Below are positions 21,571 to 33,558 of a stretch of DNA of 64,000 nt, piece by piece. The DNA is from Carya illinoinensis. Lineage: Eukaryota; Streptophyta; Magnoliopsida; Fagales; Juglandaceae. The stretch covers positions 22,352,501 to 22,416,500 of the forward strand of contig NC_056755.1 in the NCBI RefSeq assembly GCF_018687715.1, in the 5' to 3' direction. Position 1 is the stretch's first letter, and each line of letters opens with the position of its first letter. A program made the translations under genes and the position numbers. The notes under the pieces are model-generated. The model was not told the DNA's origin. It made no database searches and worked only from the letters and a program-made list of their open reading frames with translations.

Positions 21571-23090
21571 AAGTTAAAAAGACTGAAGCTGGCTCTGAAG
21601 AATTGGAATATTAGAAGAAAGGATAGAGTTGATAGAAGGAAATCTTCGAATAGAATTTGATAATGATCTCGAATTGGAGATGTTGGTTTCTAAAGTTGAG
21701 TTGAGTTTCTGGGAGCAAAATGAAGAAATTTGGATGGCTCAAATTGCAAAGAAAAAATGATTAAGTTAGGGTGATCAGAATACATCTTTTTTTCATGCAA
21801 TGGTGAATATTCGAAGGCGTCGATCGGTAAGTCAATTGATGTCGCTTTCTGATGGGGCTATTTTTCGTTTGCCGAAGGAGGTACATCAAGGGGCAGTGAG
21901 GCATTTTCATGGTGATTTATCAAGTCTTGTGCACAATGTCATTTTAGCCAAAGAGAATGATAATATCTGTAGAGATTCGTCTAAAGATGAGGTCAAAGAG
22001 ACACTTTTATCTATTCCTAAACACAGTAGTCTAGGACCTGATGATTTTGGATCGGCGTTTTTTATTGCTTGTCGGGATATTGTGAAAGTGGACTTGATAG
22101 AGGCGGCAAGAGAATTTTTCTCTAGTACGGAGTTACCGAGGTATTATTGTTCATCTTTTATATTACTAATCTCGAAAGTGCAGGATCCTCAAAGTTTAGA
22201 TAAATTTCGTCCTATCAATTTTTGTTCAATTGCTTGTAAGATTTTTTCAAAGATTGTTGTGAAGCACTTGTCTTCGTTTCTCTCTTAGATGTTCTCTAAC
22301 GAGCAAGGAGCTTTTATCCCTGGCAGAAGTATTTTTAAGAATATATCTTTGGCTCAAGAGATGGTGCATTCCATTAATAAAAAAGTGAGTGGGGGAAATG
22401 TAATGATGAAGATTGTTATGGCCAAAGCATATGATAGGGTGGATTGGGATTTTCTTCTTAGAGTTTTGGATGTTTTTGGTTCTTCAAAAACATTTTGTGG
22501 ATTGATTGAGAGGTGTATTAAGTTGCCGTGGTTTTCAATTATGATGCATGATTTATTAAGGAATTTTTTTCATGCTTCAAAAGCTTTGCGACAAGGTGAT
22601 CCTTTGTCGCCTTATTTATTTATTATCATGGAGGAAGTGTTATCTAAATTGCTAAAGACTAGTTTTGAGGAGGGGAGGATTGGGCATTTTGCGCATCTAG
22701 GTGGTGCGCCTTTAGTCTCACATTTGCTATAAGAGGTTTGATCTTCTGATTTTCACTAATGGGGATAGAAATTCAATGAAGTCCTTCATGAAGATGATGG
22801 ATTTATATGTTAGTTGGTCTGCCTAGCTTATTAACAAGGAGAAATATGGCCTGTTCTTCTCTAATAAAATCGAAACTATACAGAAGTCTAGCTTGTTGAA
22901 TATTACTGGGTTTATGGAGGGGTTGTTGCCCACTTGGTACTTGGGGGCTCCTATTCTAGTGGGACGGTTCACATCTAGAGTGTTGGAGCCATTGGTGGTG
23001 AAATTTCATAGGAAAGTGGCTGGGTGGAAGCTTCGATTATTGTCACAAGGGGGTAAATTAATTTTGTTAAAAGCATTTTCTTTCTAGTAT
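21571..23090 (+). pseudogene. LINE 2 reverse transcriptase
   Basis: The frames at 21800-22288 and 22289-22732 (same phase, TAG at 22286-22288) read NIRRRRSVSQLMSL, HSSLGPDDFGSAFF, LDKFRPINFCSIACKIFSKI, SNEQGAFIPGRSIFKNISLA, KAYDRVDWDFLLRVL and ALRQGDPLSPYLFIIMEEVL. One catalytic Asp is in the MAKAYDRV block. The YADD box expected near 22730 is destroyed by a frameshift just after SHLL. Thumb motifs (GFMEGLLPTWYLGAPI, RKVAGWKLRLLSQGGK) follow at 22893-23087. Confidence 0.9.
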
Positions 23091-24287
23091 GGTAACTCAT
23101 TTATTGGTTGTTCTTGTTATTCCAAAATTAGTGATATCCGAGTTGAACTCTATCCTTTCTACATTTTTTTAGGGTGAATGTCATGGTAAAGCCAATAGAA
23201 AATGGTTGGCTTGGAAAAATTATGTAAGTCCACTATGGAGGTAAGAATTGGAGTAAGGGATTTTTCTGAGGTTCAAAAGGCGTTGCATTTGAAGTTTTCT
23301 TGGAGATTATTGACGATGGACATTATTTTTTAAGGCAAAATACCTAAGGACAAACATGTTATGAAGGTTTCTGCTAAAGCTTCATATTTGCATTTTTGGA
23401 AATTATTGGTACATGTTATGCCTGTGGTTTTGGATAATATACACGTTCAGGTGAGGGAGGGAAATGCATCCTTTGGTTTAATAAATGGTTATCATGGATT
23501 CCGCTTGCAACTAATATTTATGATATCAGTCTTTTGCATTTGCAAGTGAAGGACTGTTGGGTGGATAGCTAATGGCATAAGGGGTTTCTTGAGGAGTTGG
23601 TTGGATCAACTAAGATGAAGGAAATTATTTCTGAGCTTTCAGCTCGCAAAGAAATGGAGGATGTAACAATTTGGCTACCAAACGGGGATGGTTGTTCCAC
23701 TATAGTGTCAACTTGGCAGGTTACCAGATTGACACAACTCAAAATCTAGAAGGGATGGAGTGGATATGGCATAATAAACTTCAAAAATAAATTTCTGTTT
23801 GTATATGGAGGGCCAAGCTTAATTGCTTACCAGTGAATGGAAGGTTAAGGTTACAGTCAGTTGGAATTCCTTTGGCTTCTCAGTGTGTTCAAGGGATTTT
23901 GCTCAGGTAGTGTGGAGGAAGGCAGCTCAGATTTTTGGTGTCCATTGCATGCATGTTCATAGTTGGTGCGCTTGTGTTTGCTATTTGTTTTGTTGTGCTA
24001 AAACATCAAATATGAAGGGGGTGTTGATTGGTTTGCTTCTATGTGTGATTTCTTGGAAACTATGGCACCGTAGATGTAGTGCTAGAATGTATGGAAAGCT
24101 AGAATCACCTAAGGTAGTTTGGTTTTCAATTGTCTTTTGGCTGAGGCAGTTTTTTTCCTTCGGCGAAAAACATTGAAGTTGTTGTGGGTATAGATATATT
24201 ACTTCTAGCCTTATTGAATATTTCCTTGCGTAATCCTGCAGTCTACTGGCCACAAATTGTAAGCTAGAGAAGACCAAGGCAAGGATG
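23091..24287 (+). pseudogene. LINE 2 connection and zf-RVT region
   Basis: Broken frames with weak homology to the region between RT and RNase H. At about 23755-23890 WIWHNKLQK, CIWRAKLNCLPVNGRLRLQS and GIPLASQCV resemble the zf-RVT domain of plant L1 ORF2. Nothing else can be assigned; stops are frequent. Confidence 0.6.
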
Positions 24288-24690
24288 GGTGAAGCTCAAT
24301 GTTGATGGCTCTTGTAGAGGTTACCTAGGGCATTGCGGTGGGGGTGGTATTTTGTAAAATGATGAAGGGTGGATGTTGGCTGCGTTCTCTTCTAAATTTG
24401 GTTTTGGTACTAATAATGAAGTAGAACTTAGAGCGCTTATTTCTGGACCATTACTTTGTCGGGAGAAGGGAATTTTGTAGGTTGAGATAGAATGTGATTC
24501 AGATTTGGTTGTACATTGGATTAGGAATAAAGATTGTATAGTTTGGTATTTATGGGATTTTTGGGAGAAGCTTCTTCAAGCTCTTCATGGAGTTGATTAC
24601 ACGATTTCTCATTTGTTTTAGGAAGGTAATATAGTGACGGATTTTCATAGCAAGGTAGGGAGAGGAGGGTTTGAATTGTAGATATCTATG
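24288..24690 (+). pseudogene. LINE 2 RNase H domain
   Basis: The frames read VKLNVDGSCRGYLGHCGGGG near 24290 (first catalytic Asp), NNEVELRALISGPLLCREKG near 24415 (catalytic Glu), EIECDSDLVVHWI near 24485 (catalytic Asp) and YTISHLF then EGNIVTDFHS near 24600. This is a ribonuclease H1-like domain as found at the end of plant L1 ORF2. Three or four stops interrupt it. The key acidic residues survive better than the frame. Confidence 0.85.
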
Positions 24691-24852
24691 TTTTGATGAT
24701 TTACCCTTACATGTTAGAGGTTTGCTAAGATTGGATTATCTTAGTTTGCTTAGTTTACATGTTTAAATGTGTGTATTTAGGGTTGTTTGTTATGTTGATA
24801 TTTTGGTTTACTTGTTTTGTATTTTTCTCCAGCAAAAGTGAGGGTTTCACTC

Positions 24853-24900
24853 AATAAATATGGATGCTCTATCCTCAGTTTCTTAAAAAAAAAAAAAAAA
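24853..24900 (+). terminator. LINE 2 polyadenylation signal and A-tail
   Basis: AATAAA at 24853-24858, then 16 A residues at 24885-24900. This is the expected 3' end of a retrotransposed LINE. Confidence 0.85.
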
Positions 24901-25768
24901 GAAAGGCTCATTGTCAACTAGCGTTTGTTGGTGTCCCCAACCACATCCTCCACTTCAGTGTTCCTTGAATCTAGTGACTAATGCACTTTGCTCGTGTTTC
25001 CCTCCACATGTATTCCACCTTAATTGCCCCAAATTAGACTCCTCAAGATATTGCTTCACAAAGATTCATAAAAACAATTGTAGTACCAATAGAAAAGAGG
25101 TTCCTTTCAGAATAATAAGAAACAAGGTGCATCTATAGTTGAAATCTATCTGCCTTTTGATGTCACTGAAACATCGTGTGAAAAAGATCCAGAATTGATC
25201 CATTTCAAAGGCCAATTCTGGGTCCTTTGAATATTTGAAACAAGGTGCATCATCCAGAGTTGAATCTATTCACAAAATTTTAAAATATTTCAAATATCCA
25301 AACCATAAACAGTGCAATCAGAAAACAAGCTTACAAGTTGCAACTTACATAGTAGTGACACTATACTCGTACTATAACAACAACAATTAATATGTCAGTC
25401 CGGCCCGTAAACAACATTAGCGTTGGCAACTATGACATTCATTGTGAATATGTTAATGTTGTTCAATTCAATAATTAAGGCTGCCTTTGACAAAGGGCAT
25501 ACCATAATTCTATGTTTATTGGGGTATTCGTATAATTAATTATGAAGTTAATTATACGAAAAATGATAAATGTTGAGAATTAAAGATGATAGGAAAAAGA
25601 AAAAAAAAGAAAACAATAACAACAACTCATATGGCCCATGCATGACATGTCTCTCTATAGTCGAGACTCTTGATGTGATCTTCCATCTTCCACCACTTCC
25701 TATTCCTTTCACCCACGTTAATTCTTACCCTATTTAGCGAAATCAAACCTATCTATCTTCATTCATTA
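24901..25768. other. Upstream region of the ALOG gene
   Basis: About 870 bp between the LINE tail and the ALOG start codon, presumably holding the promoter. No clear TATA box. An imperfect direct repeat (AAACAAGGTGCATC) occurs at about 25120 and 25238, roughly 118 bp apart. Pyrimidine-rich DNA at 25679-25760 could be the 5' leader. Confidence 0.5.
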
Positions 25769-26314
25769 ATGATCACCGCGATGTCCGACAAGAAATATTT
25801 TGCAGAAGGATCGTCAAGTTTTTCTAACGTTGTTCATCAAACCCGGCAACAAACAACAGCAAGCCGTTATGAGTCACAGAAAAGAAGGGATTGGACCACC
25901 TTTGGCCTGTACCTCAAGAACCAAAGGCCCCCAGTTCCTGTCTCCCAGTGCGATTGCAGTCATGTATTGAATTATCTCCGATATATTGACCAATTTGGAA
26001 AGACTAAAGTTCACCACCAAGGATGTTTATTTTTTGGACAGTCGGAGCCTCCTGCACCTTGCAATTGCCCACTTAGACAAGCTTGGGGTAGCCTTGATGC
26101 TCTTATTGGAAGGCTTAGAGCTGCTTTTAATGAAGAGAATGGAGGTTCACACGAGGCAAATCCTTTTGCTAGCGGTGAAATTCGAGTTTATCTTCGAGAG
26201 ATAAGAGAGTATCAAGCTAAAGCAAGGGGGTTGCCGTATAAGAAGAAAAAGAAGAAGACTAATCAAAGTAAGGGAAGTGAAGAACCAAGTTCTTCTGTGC
26301 ACTTCGCGGTTTAA
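25769..26314 (+). CDS. ALOG-domain protein, LSH-type nuclear regulator
   Basis: An intact single-exon frame of 181 codons. Residues about 32-158 form a complete ALOG domain: [37 protein letters not shown], then the zinc-ribbon insert with H82/C86 and C98/C100, [36 protein letters not shown] and AKARGLPY. A lysine run at 158-163 is a likely nuclear localisation signal. ALOG proteins are land-plant-specific, thought to derive from the DNA-binding domain of DIRS-type recombinases, and act in the nucleus in organ-boundary, light and meristem development. [25 protein letters not shown] and YKKKKKK resemble the LSH5/LSH10 group; the exact orthologue is unsure. A second ATG at 25781 could be the start. 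The gene sits alone, with a LINE upstream and a LARD-like element 1.4 kb downstream. Confidence 0.95.
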   Translation: MITAMSDKKYFAEGSSSFSNVVHQTRQQTTASRYESQKRRDWTTFGLYLKNQRPPVPVSQCDCSHVLNYLRYIDQFGKTKVHHQGCLFFGQSEPPAPCNCPLRQAWGSLDALIGRLRAAFNEENGGSHEANPFASGEIRVYLREIREYQAKARGLPYKKKKKKTNQSKGSEEPSSSVHFAV

Positions 26315-26505
26315 TTCCTTTTGCTCATTTGAATATGGTGATTTTAGTACATGTCGGTTGATTTCAAATTTGGGATATGTTGTTAATTTGTAATTGTTCG
26401 CGTTGTGCAAACTCCAATATGAATCCGGACAGAAGCAATTATTTAGAGAGATTAAATGAAGCTCAAGATATAACGAGCATATATATGCTGAAATGAGTTA
26501 CTATT

Positions 26506-26647
26506 AACTACAAAAAAAAAAAAAAGTATTTATGATGAATTATTTATGACGAAAATAATTATTTGTGACGAGAATAGATTTATGTTAATATGAGACAATT
26601 ATTTTAATAGGAAATAACTGACAATAATAAACAATTTTATTGTAGTA
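26506..26647. mobile_element. Small CACTA-type MITE (degenerate)
   Basis: Begins AACTACAAAA and ends TTGTAGTA, imperfect inverted termini resembling CACTA ends, flanked by ATT on both sides (26503-26505 and 26648-26650), a 3-bp target duplication as CACTA transposases make. The interior repeats TTTATGACGAAA-like motifs. It lies about 190 bp past the ALOG stop codon, so it may be in the 3' untranslated region. Confidence 0.5.
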
Positions 26648-26650
26648 ATT

Positions 26651-27676
26651 TGCTCTAAGATGTGTTGCAAAAACTTATATTAATTGGTTCAGAAATGTAG
26701 TGAACACGAATTTACAAATCGAAACATGACCTTAAAGCACAATGAAACATTAGACTGAGTAATGATATACACAACACTCATCCTATTTTCATCCTAATAA
26801 CAATATGTAGCACATTCATTATTAGTAGATGATAAATAAGTATATAATAAATTACCATTCAATAGTGATAAATTATTATATGATATTTAATGGGATGAAA
26901 GAAAGATGGTAGTATGGTATATAAAATTTTCTTATTAGAATTAGTGTCCTAATAATCCAATTAGATTCATATTTTATTTAATAAATATAAGATTTTATTT
27001 TTTTTTACAAGTATATCATGAATATTGGGTATTGCATTAAAATTCGAGTATTATATTGTTTGCAATTTATGTTTATTTAATACACATCAGAAATAAACGC
27101 AGCTTCACAATTAAATAGTTAAGCAGAAAAATGGTTTTGCATGAATAAATAAACAAAAAATAAAAATAAAAATCGTGGGATTTTGAGTCTGGCATGTCCA
27201 AACGTTTAACAGAAGGAATGAAGAGAATAAACAGGGGCGTGGGGTGGGGGGCGGGACTCGCCTTCGTAATCATCGTCTACTGTCAAGAAAAGAAGTTATC
27301 AGGACACAAGAAAAGAAGCGTGCATTGTTGTGTGTGGAGAAGGCATTTAAATTTAAATTTTGTATATATTCCTTCAACAGATATTTATTTTTTTTCTTCT
27401 TGAAAGGAAAAAAAAAAAAAAAACTTACCTCTATTCCATTTGTCGGCAGAAAAGTCTCCATCGACAACAGTATACCAGCCAAAAGTGGAATTTTAAACAC
27501 AGGTTTTATTCTACTTATTTTCATTTAATTAATATTTAATTTATTATGTTATTTTAATATTAAAATACATATTGATTAACTAGATATATGTAATATAAAA
27601 GCTTTTGTATAGAATTTCTCATATTCAAATTATTAATGCACTATTCAAATATGTAACTTTGCTTTATTATTTAATA
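26651..27676. other. AT-rich spacer 3' of the ALOG gene
   Basis: About 1 kb with no supported gene. It contains a short G-rich stretch (27236-27256) and an A-run at 27408-27423. Confidence 0.5.
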
Positions 27677-27681
27677 TATAA
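27677..27681. repeat. Target-site duplication TATAA (left)
   Basis: TATAA directly precedes the left LTR and recurs at 41829-41833 directly after the right LTR, marking the ends of the outer element. Confidence 0.8.
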
Positions 27682-29575
27682 TATGACGCCCCCAAATCTC
27701 ACATACGGATACATAAAAATCGAGACATTAGGATGATGATAACATGGGTCACCAACTTATCACCGAGATGCCAAGTGTTTGTACATGCAACAAGTGTGCA
27801 ATAAAAACACACAACAGATAGTAAAAGTCTTATAATTAAGTACTAATATTTTTGTTTAATACAAATCCGTTTAAAATATACATAATAAAATATTACAAGT
27901 CTAAATACTATTTCAAAACCAAACTACAAGGTATAAAACTCCAAATCAAAACTCTGGTGGAGCCGCCTCCTCCTCCTCTTTGACATCTGCATCAAAATTT
28001 ACGGTATCAAAATAGTGCCGCAGGTAAGTAACATTCCAAACGCCACAAGATAAAAATATATTAAACTCAAACAATATGCATGAAAGAATGCCAAATGCAC
28101 ATATTTCATAAATTCACATTTTTTCACGCACGCCAACAGTCTCATTTTGTCTCAAAACATTCCCTTTAAACATAACCTCGCAGGCGGGAATCGCATGCGG
28201 GACTCTACCACCATCCTTGCTCACCACCGTCCCCACGCATGCACCGTAGGTAGGAATCACAGGTAGAATTCTACCACCGTCCCTGCTTACCACCATCCCT
28301 ACGCCGCGTGCATCGTAGGCGAGAACCACAGGCGGGATTCTACCACCATCCCTGCTTACTACCATCCCTACACGTGCCTCTGACTCAAATCAGTCAATCC
28401 AATCGTTCACATATACCATAAATTACTTCTCGCTTGAAAGCTCAGTTTTCAAGTTCCAACACATGTACATATATGCAATTACACGAAAACTCAATTTTCC
28501 TTTTTAAACATAAACATGTGCGTACTATGCAATACAAACATTAAGACACAAAAATATCCAATAAATCTCAATATCAACTAAACATAACTAACTCTATCCT
28601 CAAATCCATCTGACCCCCGACTCCTCGGACTTAGTCCGAAATAACCAAACCAGTCACAATTTATTGTTAAAGTAAAAATATATTTAAATCTAAAATAGAG
28701 TTTAGAAAATATTTACAGCGCTATATGATAATTTTTGAAGGATCAAGGAGCTGCAAACGGCGGAGAAAAAGCAACGTAACAGTGTAAAATACATTGTGGT
28801 CGTGGGTTGTAAAATACCCACTTTCGAACGGGGACAAACCAAAACTTGAAATTGATAGGGAATGGCCTAGAAATGTTTATGAAGCTAATGGAAGTGAGTT
28901 TTGGCCATGGGTGGGGGTAGAAATAGTGATGGAAGCGAAAAAATGGCAAAATGGAGTTGAGCTCGTAGGAGCTGCTCCGGCAACGGATCGGAGCCGGAAT
29001 TGGGTGGTTTAGGACGGCAAGAGGTAGGTGATGAAGTGGTGAAGAGATGGTGGCCGGAGGTGGAACGACGGCGGCGGAAATGCACAAAAACCATGTGGTT
29101 TGGAGGGGCTCTCAGCGACAAACGGCGGCTCGGATGGAGGTGAAACTTGGTGGGGTGGTTCACTGGCCGGAGGGGAAGGTTTCTGGGTGGGTGGTGTCGG
29201 CCACGTCACCAGTGAGCGGTGGTGCTGGGCGGCAGAAGCTGGACGGTGATAGTGAGGACGGAGAGAGGACACAGCGCATGTGAGAGAACCGGAAGAAGAA
29301 AGAAAAAAAAAAGGAAAAGGAAAAGAAGGAAAAGAAAATGAAAATGAAAAGGGGAAAAAAAAGAGAAAAGAAAAAAGAAAAGATGGGAAAAAGAAATGAG
29401 ATTCAATCCTCACCTCCAGAGTCTAAAAACTAATCCGACGAAAACAAATATAAAAATTATAAAACTACTAAAATAAATCCAATTAAAATACAATAAATTA
29501 AAATAAAAGAACTAATATATCAATTAAATTAAAATACTCCTTCATTGAAAATACACATAAAAACGGTATGTCACA
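27682..29575 (-). repeat. 3' (left) LTR of the LARD-like element
   Basis: About 1.89 kb, running from TATGACGCCC (probably an altered TGTGACGCCC, as in the right copy) to GGTATGTCACA. It includes a GC-rich minisatellite-like block, the TGTAAGT-type motif (28711-28726, minus strand), a GC-rich stretch and a purine-rich tract (29290-29400). Confidence 0.88.
28170..28380. repeat. GC-rich degenerate tandem repeat in the LTR
   Basis: About three imperfect units of 60-70 bp built from GCGGGAATCGCA-like and CTACCACCATCCCTGCTTAC-like blocks. Shorter versions occur in the right LTR (33027-33160) and, in opposite orientation, in each 0.88-kb unit of 55338-58835. Confidence 0.7.
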
Positions 29576-29592
29576 TCTTCCCCCCTTAAAAG
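29576..29592 (-). promoter_or_regulatory. Polypurine tract of the LARD-like element
   Basis: The minus strand reads CTTTTAAGGGGGGAAGA beside the LTR, preceded by GAGGACGAAATTT, the context typical of Tekay/Del chromoviruses and shared with the nested element (38949-38979). Confidence 0.82.
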
Positions 29593-32456
29593 AAATTTCG
29601 TCCTCAAAATTTGTGAGATCAAACATCAGCGCCAAAATAAGATACAAGATACAACTTTGAACATATTTGAGAAATACATATCATCAACAACTCCCAACAA
29701 ATTCCAATAGTTATTATCTTCACACCATAAATTGCTAATACCAACGACGTCTCTGCTTTACCTTTCGAACTTTCATCCTATTCCAACCTTGGTAACCTAA
29801 TAGCCACTTCCAAACTTAACCATCAATAAAAAAAATTTGTACAACCAAATGATTAATCTCCCATTAAAACTTTGAATCACTACTAATTCCTCAAAATCAA
29901 CACAAAAAATTTGAATATCTAAGTATCTCCAAAAATCATGCTTTCGTGCGCACTCTGTTAACTCGCCAAAATACATAAAGGTTATATCCTCATAAATTAA
30001 CATCATCAAGTACAAGCTCAATCAACACCTAATCACAAGAAAACCTTCACCACATTTCCTCAATTCGCCATCGCTGCCCTAATAAAAAATCAACATTCTG
30101 CAAAATATGTTCATGATTGTTGATAGAAATCAATACCAATCAACCTCAACATCCCAAAATGAAAACAAGCATCATCCTTTCAAAATAAATTGTCACATCT
30201 CAAGTAAGGAACATAACCTAAAAGGTTCGAATCTATACCAACCCACCCACAAGAGCGACTATAAACTTTTACCTAACAATCTATATTTAAAAGCTCATCA
30301 CCTAAATTCTGAATATCATATAACCTGACAATGACTAATCTTAATACGAACCACTATGAAACTCACCAAAACATTATTGAAACCTTCTTGGTAACTTGCC
30401 CACTTATATCTACTTCCATAAGCCAATATCTACACGACTAGTTTCTTCAATTGCACATCCCCCATTAAACCTCAAGGTAGGCCATACTATTCGAATCTTC
30501 AATCCTCCAAAATTATTCCACAACACTCTTGGATCCTAAAGCCTTATTACCTTCTAAATCTATTTATGTTATCCACCATTGATGCCTAAGTTCCAACCTC
30601 CAAGATTTCATCATACACCACACATGGTGACCCAACAGACACTCTTCAAACTAAGTAATAATGTCTATAATTCTTCCGACTGGACACTTAGTGATCTCTA
30701 AGACACAACATAGCTCCCGAATTTAAATTCCTAAGTGAACTCAAGTCACAATTAATTCCTGAGAATAATCATAACAATCATTGCCTACCATCATTCTATT
30801 GAGTAACCCACTTCGACTGTACAATTTGATCATCTTACCAAAAACTCACAGCCAAAACCAATAATCATCTAATGTACAAGTGATCCACTGCTACCATTTC
30901 CATCATCTAGACTTATATCCTCAAATCAACAAAAATCATTCCTGAATCTGCTCAACTCATATCTTTAAATATGCCAAATTCCATTCCTAAAAGTCGGCCG
31001 AACATACAGTCTCAAACCCAAAAATACTAAAATACCAACACTCAAATTAACATACTCATTTTTTTACAACCCTCTTCATGAGTCAGCAAAAACATTACCT
31101 TCGAGTCTCATAGAGAAAATCTCTTCTTGAAAATCTACACATCGATTACTTAAATTAGACAAATTGATGTCTTAATGGCTGTAGACAAATTAACTCACAA
31201 AATGTCAACAATTTGCTTTAGGCGAAATCTAAAAGTTACAATTTAATCGACACCTCAAATGCTCGTTGAACCTACCATCTCTGGTTCCATAAACTCATTT
31301 CGTAAATCCTATAGAATTAACTTTAGATTCCTTGTGCTTTTATTAGTTGTTACCTCCGTTCATTCATGGCTCCTGCCTTCGTCCTTATGGATTCAACTAA
31401 ACCACAACATTTCCCTGCCCAAGCTTAAATCAGAAAATAGCCATCTAACCCAAGAACGCGCACTCTATCTAGGACCATCATTGCACTCTAAAAGATTTGA
31501 AACCTCCATCTACGAAAAGGAATACTAAAACTTCAATATAATAATAACCATTTTTTGAACTAAAGCCATACCCCTAAACCTCAAAAAATACGCTCCTCGA
31601 AAATTTCCATATCAGAACTTAACTCTGATCACCCCTATGGTAATGGTTACAGAGTAATCAAACTCTAGGGTAGATCGAGTTAGCATACCAAATCCGCGTA
31701 TCTAAAACTCAAGTCTTACTATAAAGTAGTTCATCAAGTCATTCTAAAACCTTTCATCATCTAAAGATCATTCTTTGAAATCCACTAGATTGAAGACCTT
31801 AGATCCGATAATAAAACAATCGCCTCCCGAAACTTTCAAAATCTAAAATATTAATTGATAACAAATCGTTTCCTAGAGTCCACAAAACTTTAAACCTTAA
31901 ATGAAATTCTCATAAATTAATTCTTGATGTTAGTTGAACTTACAATCTCCTACTCTAAAGACTCATTGCATAAATTCTACAAAACCTAAGATCTCAATCA
32001 TTTTAGGCGACTTAAAACTAATTCCCCCCTCATATTATGACTTGAGTTCCTACTCCACAAAGATCGCCTAAACCATATCATTCCCTTCAAGTCTCGATAT
32101 TATAACAGCAAGCCACATCGATAAAATTTTCAGCCTACTACGCTAAATATTCATACCTAACAGTATTGTCGATCGTACCATCTTCCTACCATAACACAAC
32201 CATTGACCCCATTTAAATATCGAATAAAACAAACAACATAAAACCCAAACCAAAACCACATAACAAGAAAATAAACTATACTAGCATGCATTAACATAAC
32301 TAAATAAATAAATACAAACAAGCTAACTCAAATAAATTTAAATCAAATAAAACATATCAAATAGCAAACTTTAATTAAAATAAATTTCAAATCACAACTT
32401 TAAAAACTTTTTGGTACTACACCTACGAGACATGTGGTTTTACCCAGAGCCAAACT
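29593..32456 (-). other. Noncoding interior of the LARD-like element
   Basis: About 2.9 kb where gag-pol would be expected. I find no frame longer than about 90 codons and no RT, integrase or zinc-knuckle motif on either strand. The plus strand is C- and A-rich with few G. Decayed pol or an always-noncoding LARD interior cannot be separated by eye. Confidence 0.65.
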
Positions 32457-32468
32457 GCTCTGATACCA
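32457..32468 (-). promoter_or_regulatory. Primer-binding site, initiator tRNA-Met type
   Basis: The minus strand reads TGGTATCAGAGC, 2 nt from the 5' LTR end, the standard tRNA-iMet primer site of plant chromoviruses and Copia elements. Confidence 0.88.
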
Positions 32469-32470
32469 CC

Positions 32471-33558
32471 TGTGACGCCCCCAAATCCCACGTACGAACA
32501 CGTGGAAATCGAGACGTCGGGATGATGACAACACGGATCACCACCCTATCGCCAAGTGGCCAAGTGTGTGTACATGCAACAAGTGTGCAATAAAAACATG
32601 TAGCGGATAGTAAAAGTCTTATAACTAAGTACCATAATTTTTGTTTAATACAAACACGTTTAAAACATACATAATAAAATATTACAAGTCTCAAATATTG
32701 TTTCAAAACCAAACTACAAGGCATAAAACTCCAAACCAAAACCCTGGCGGAGCTGACTCCTCGGGCTCAGCCTCCTCCTCCTCGACATCTGCATCAAAAT
32801 CTACAGTACCAAAATGGTGTTGCAAGTAAATAACATTCCAAACGTCATAAGATAAAAACATATTAAACTCAAACAATATGCATGAAAGAATGCCAAATAC
32901 ACATATCCCATAAATTCACATTTTTCCACGTATGCCAAAAGTTCCATTTCGGCCCAAAACATTCCCTTTAAACATAACCTCGCCATTATCCCCGATAATG
33001 GGCCAAAAACCAAACCATCAGAGCACTGTAGGCGGGAATCGCAGGCGGGACTCTACCACCATCCCTGCTCACCACTGTCCCTAAGCGCGCACCGTAGGCA
33101 GGAACCACAGGCGAGATTCTACCACCGTCCCTGCTTACCACCATCCCTACACGTGTATCTGACTCAAACCAATCAATCCAATCATTCACATATACCATAA
33201 ATTATTTCTCGGTTGAAAGCCCAGTTTTCAAGTTCCAACACATGTACAAAAATACAATTACACGAAAACCCAATTTTCCTTATTAAACATGAACATTTAC
33301 GTACTATGCAATGCAAACATCAAGACACAAAAATATCCAATAAATCTAAACATCAATCAAACATAACTAACTCCATCCTCAAATCCATCCGACCCCCGAC
33401 TTCTCGAACTCAGTTCGAAATAACCAACCAGTCACAATTTATTGTTAAAACAAAAATATATTTAAATCTAAAATAGAGTTTGAAAAATACTTACAGCACT
33501 ATATGATAATTTTTGAAGGATCAAGGAGCTGCAAACGGCGGAGAAAAAGCAACATAAC
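32471..33558 (-). repeat. 5' (right) LTR of the LARD-like element, first piece
   Basis: TGTGACGCCCCC onward, colinear with 27682-28780 of the left LTR. It ends in ATAAC (33554-33558), the target duplication made by the nested element. Confidence 0.88.

Larger units (their letters stand above)
19200..24900 (+). mobile_element. Near-full-length L1-type LINE (LINE 2)
   Basis: A plus-strand non-LTR element with all usual parts: ORF1 with a DUF4283-like domain and CCHC knuckle, AP-type endonuclease, RT, zf-RVT, RNase H, an AATAAA at 24853-24858 and a 16-A tail at 24885-24900. Many stops and frameshifts. The 5' end is approximate (about 19200). Sequence after the tail (GAAAGGCTCATTG) does not recur near the 5' end, so no target-site duplication is evident. 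Confidence 0.88.

Noticed and set aside
24911..25138. A 75-codon frame upstream of the ALOG gene
   Set aside because: No recognisable domain; within presumed promoter DNA.
29009..29413. Phe/Ser/Pro-rich minus-strand frames in the LARD LTR (also 41150-41712)
   Set aside because: Same purine/pyrimidine tract seen from the other strand; not conserved as protein between the two LTR copies.
30107..31528. Short frames inside the LARD interior
   Set aside because: All under 90 codons with no retroelement or host motif.
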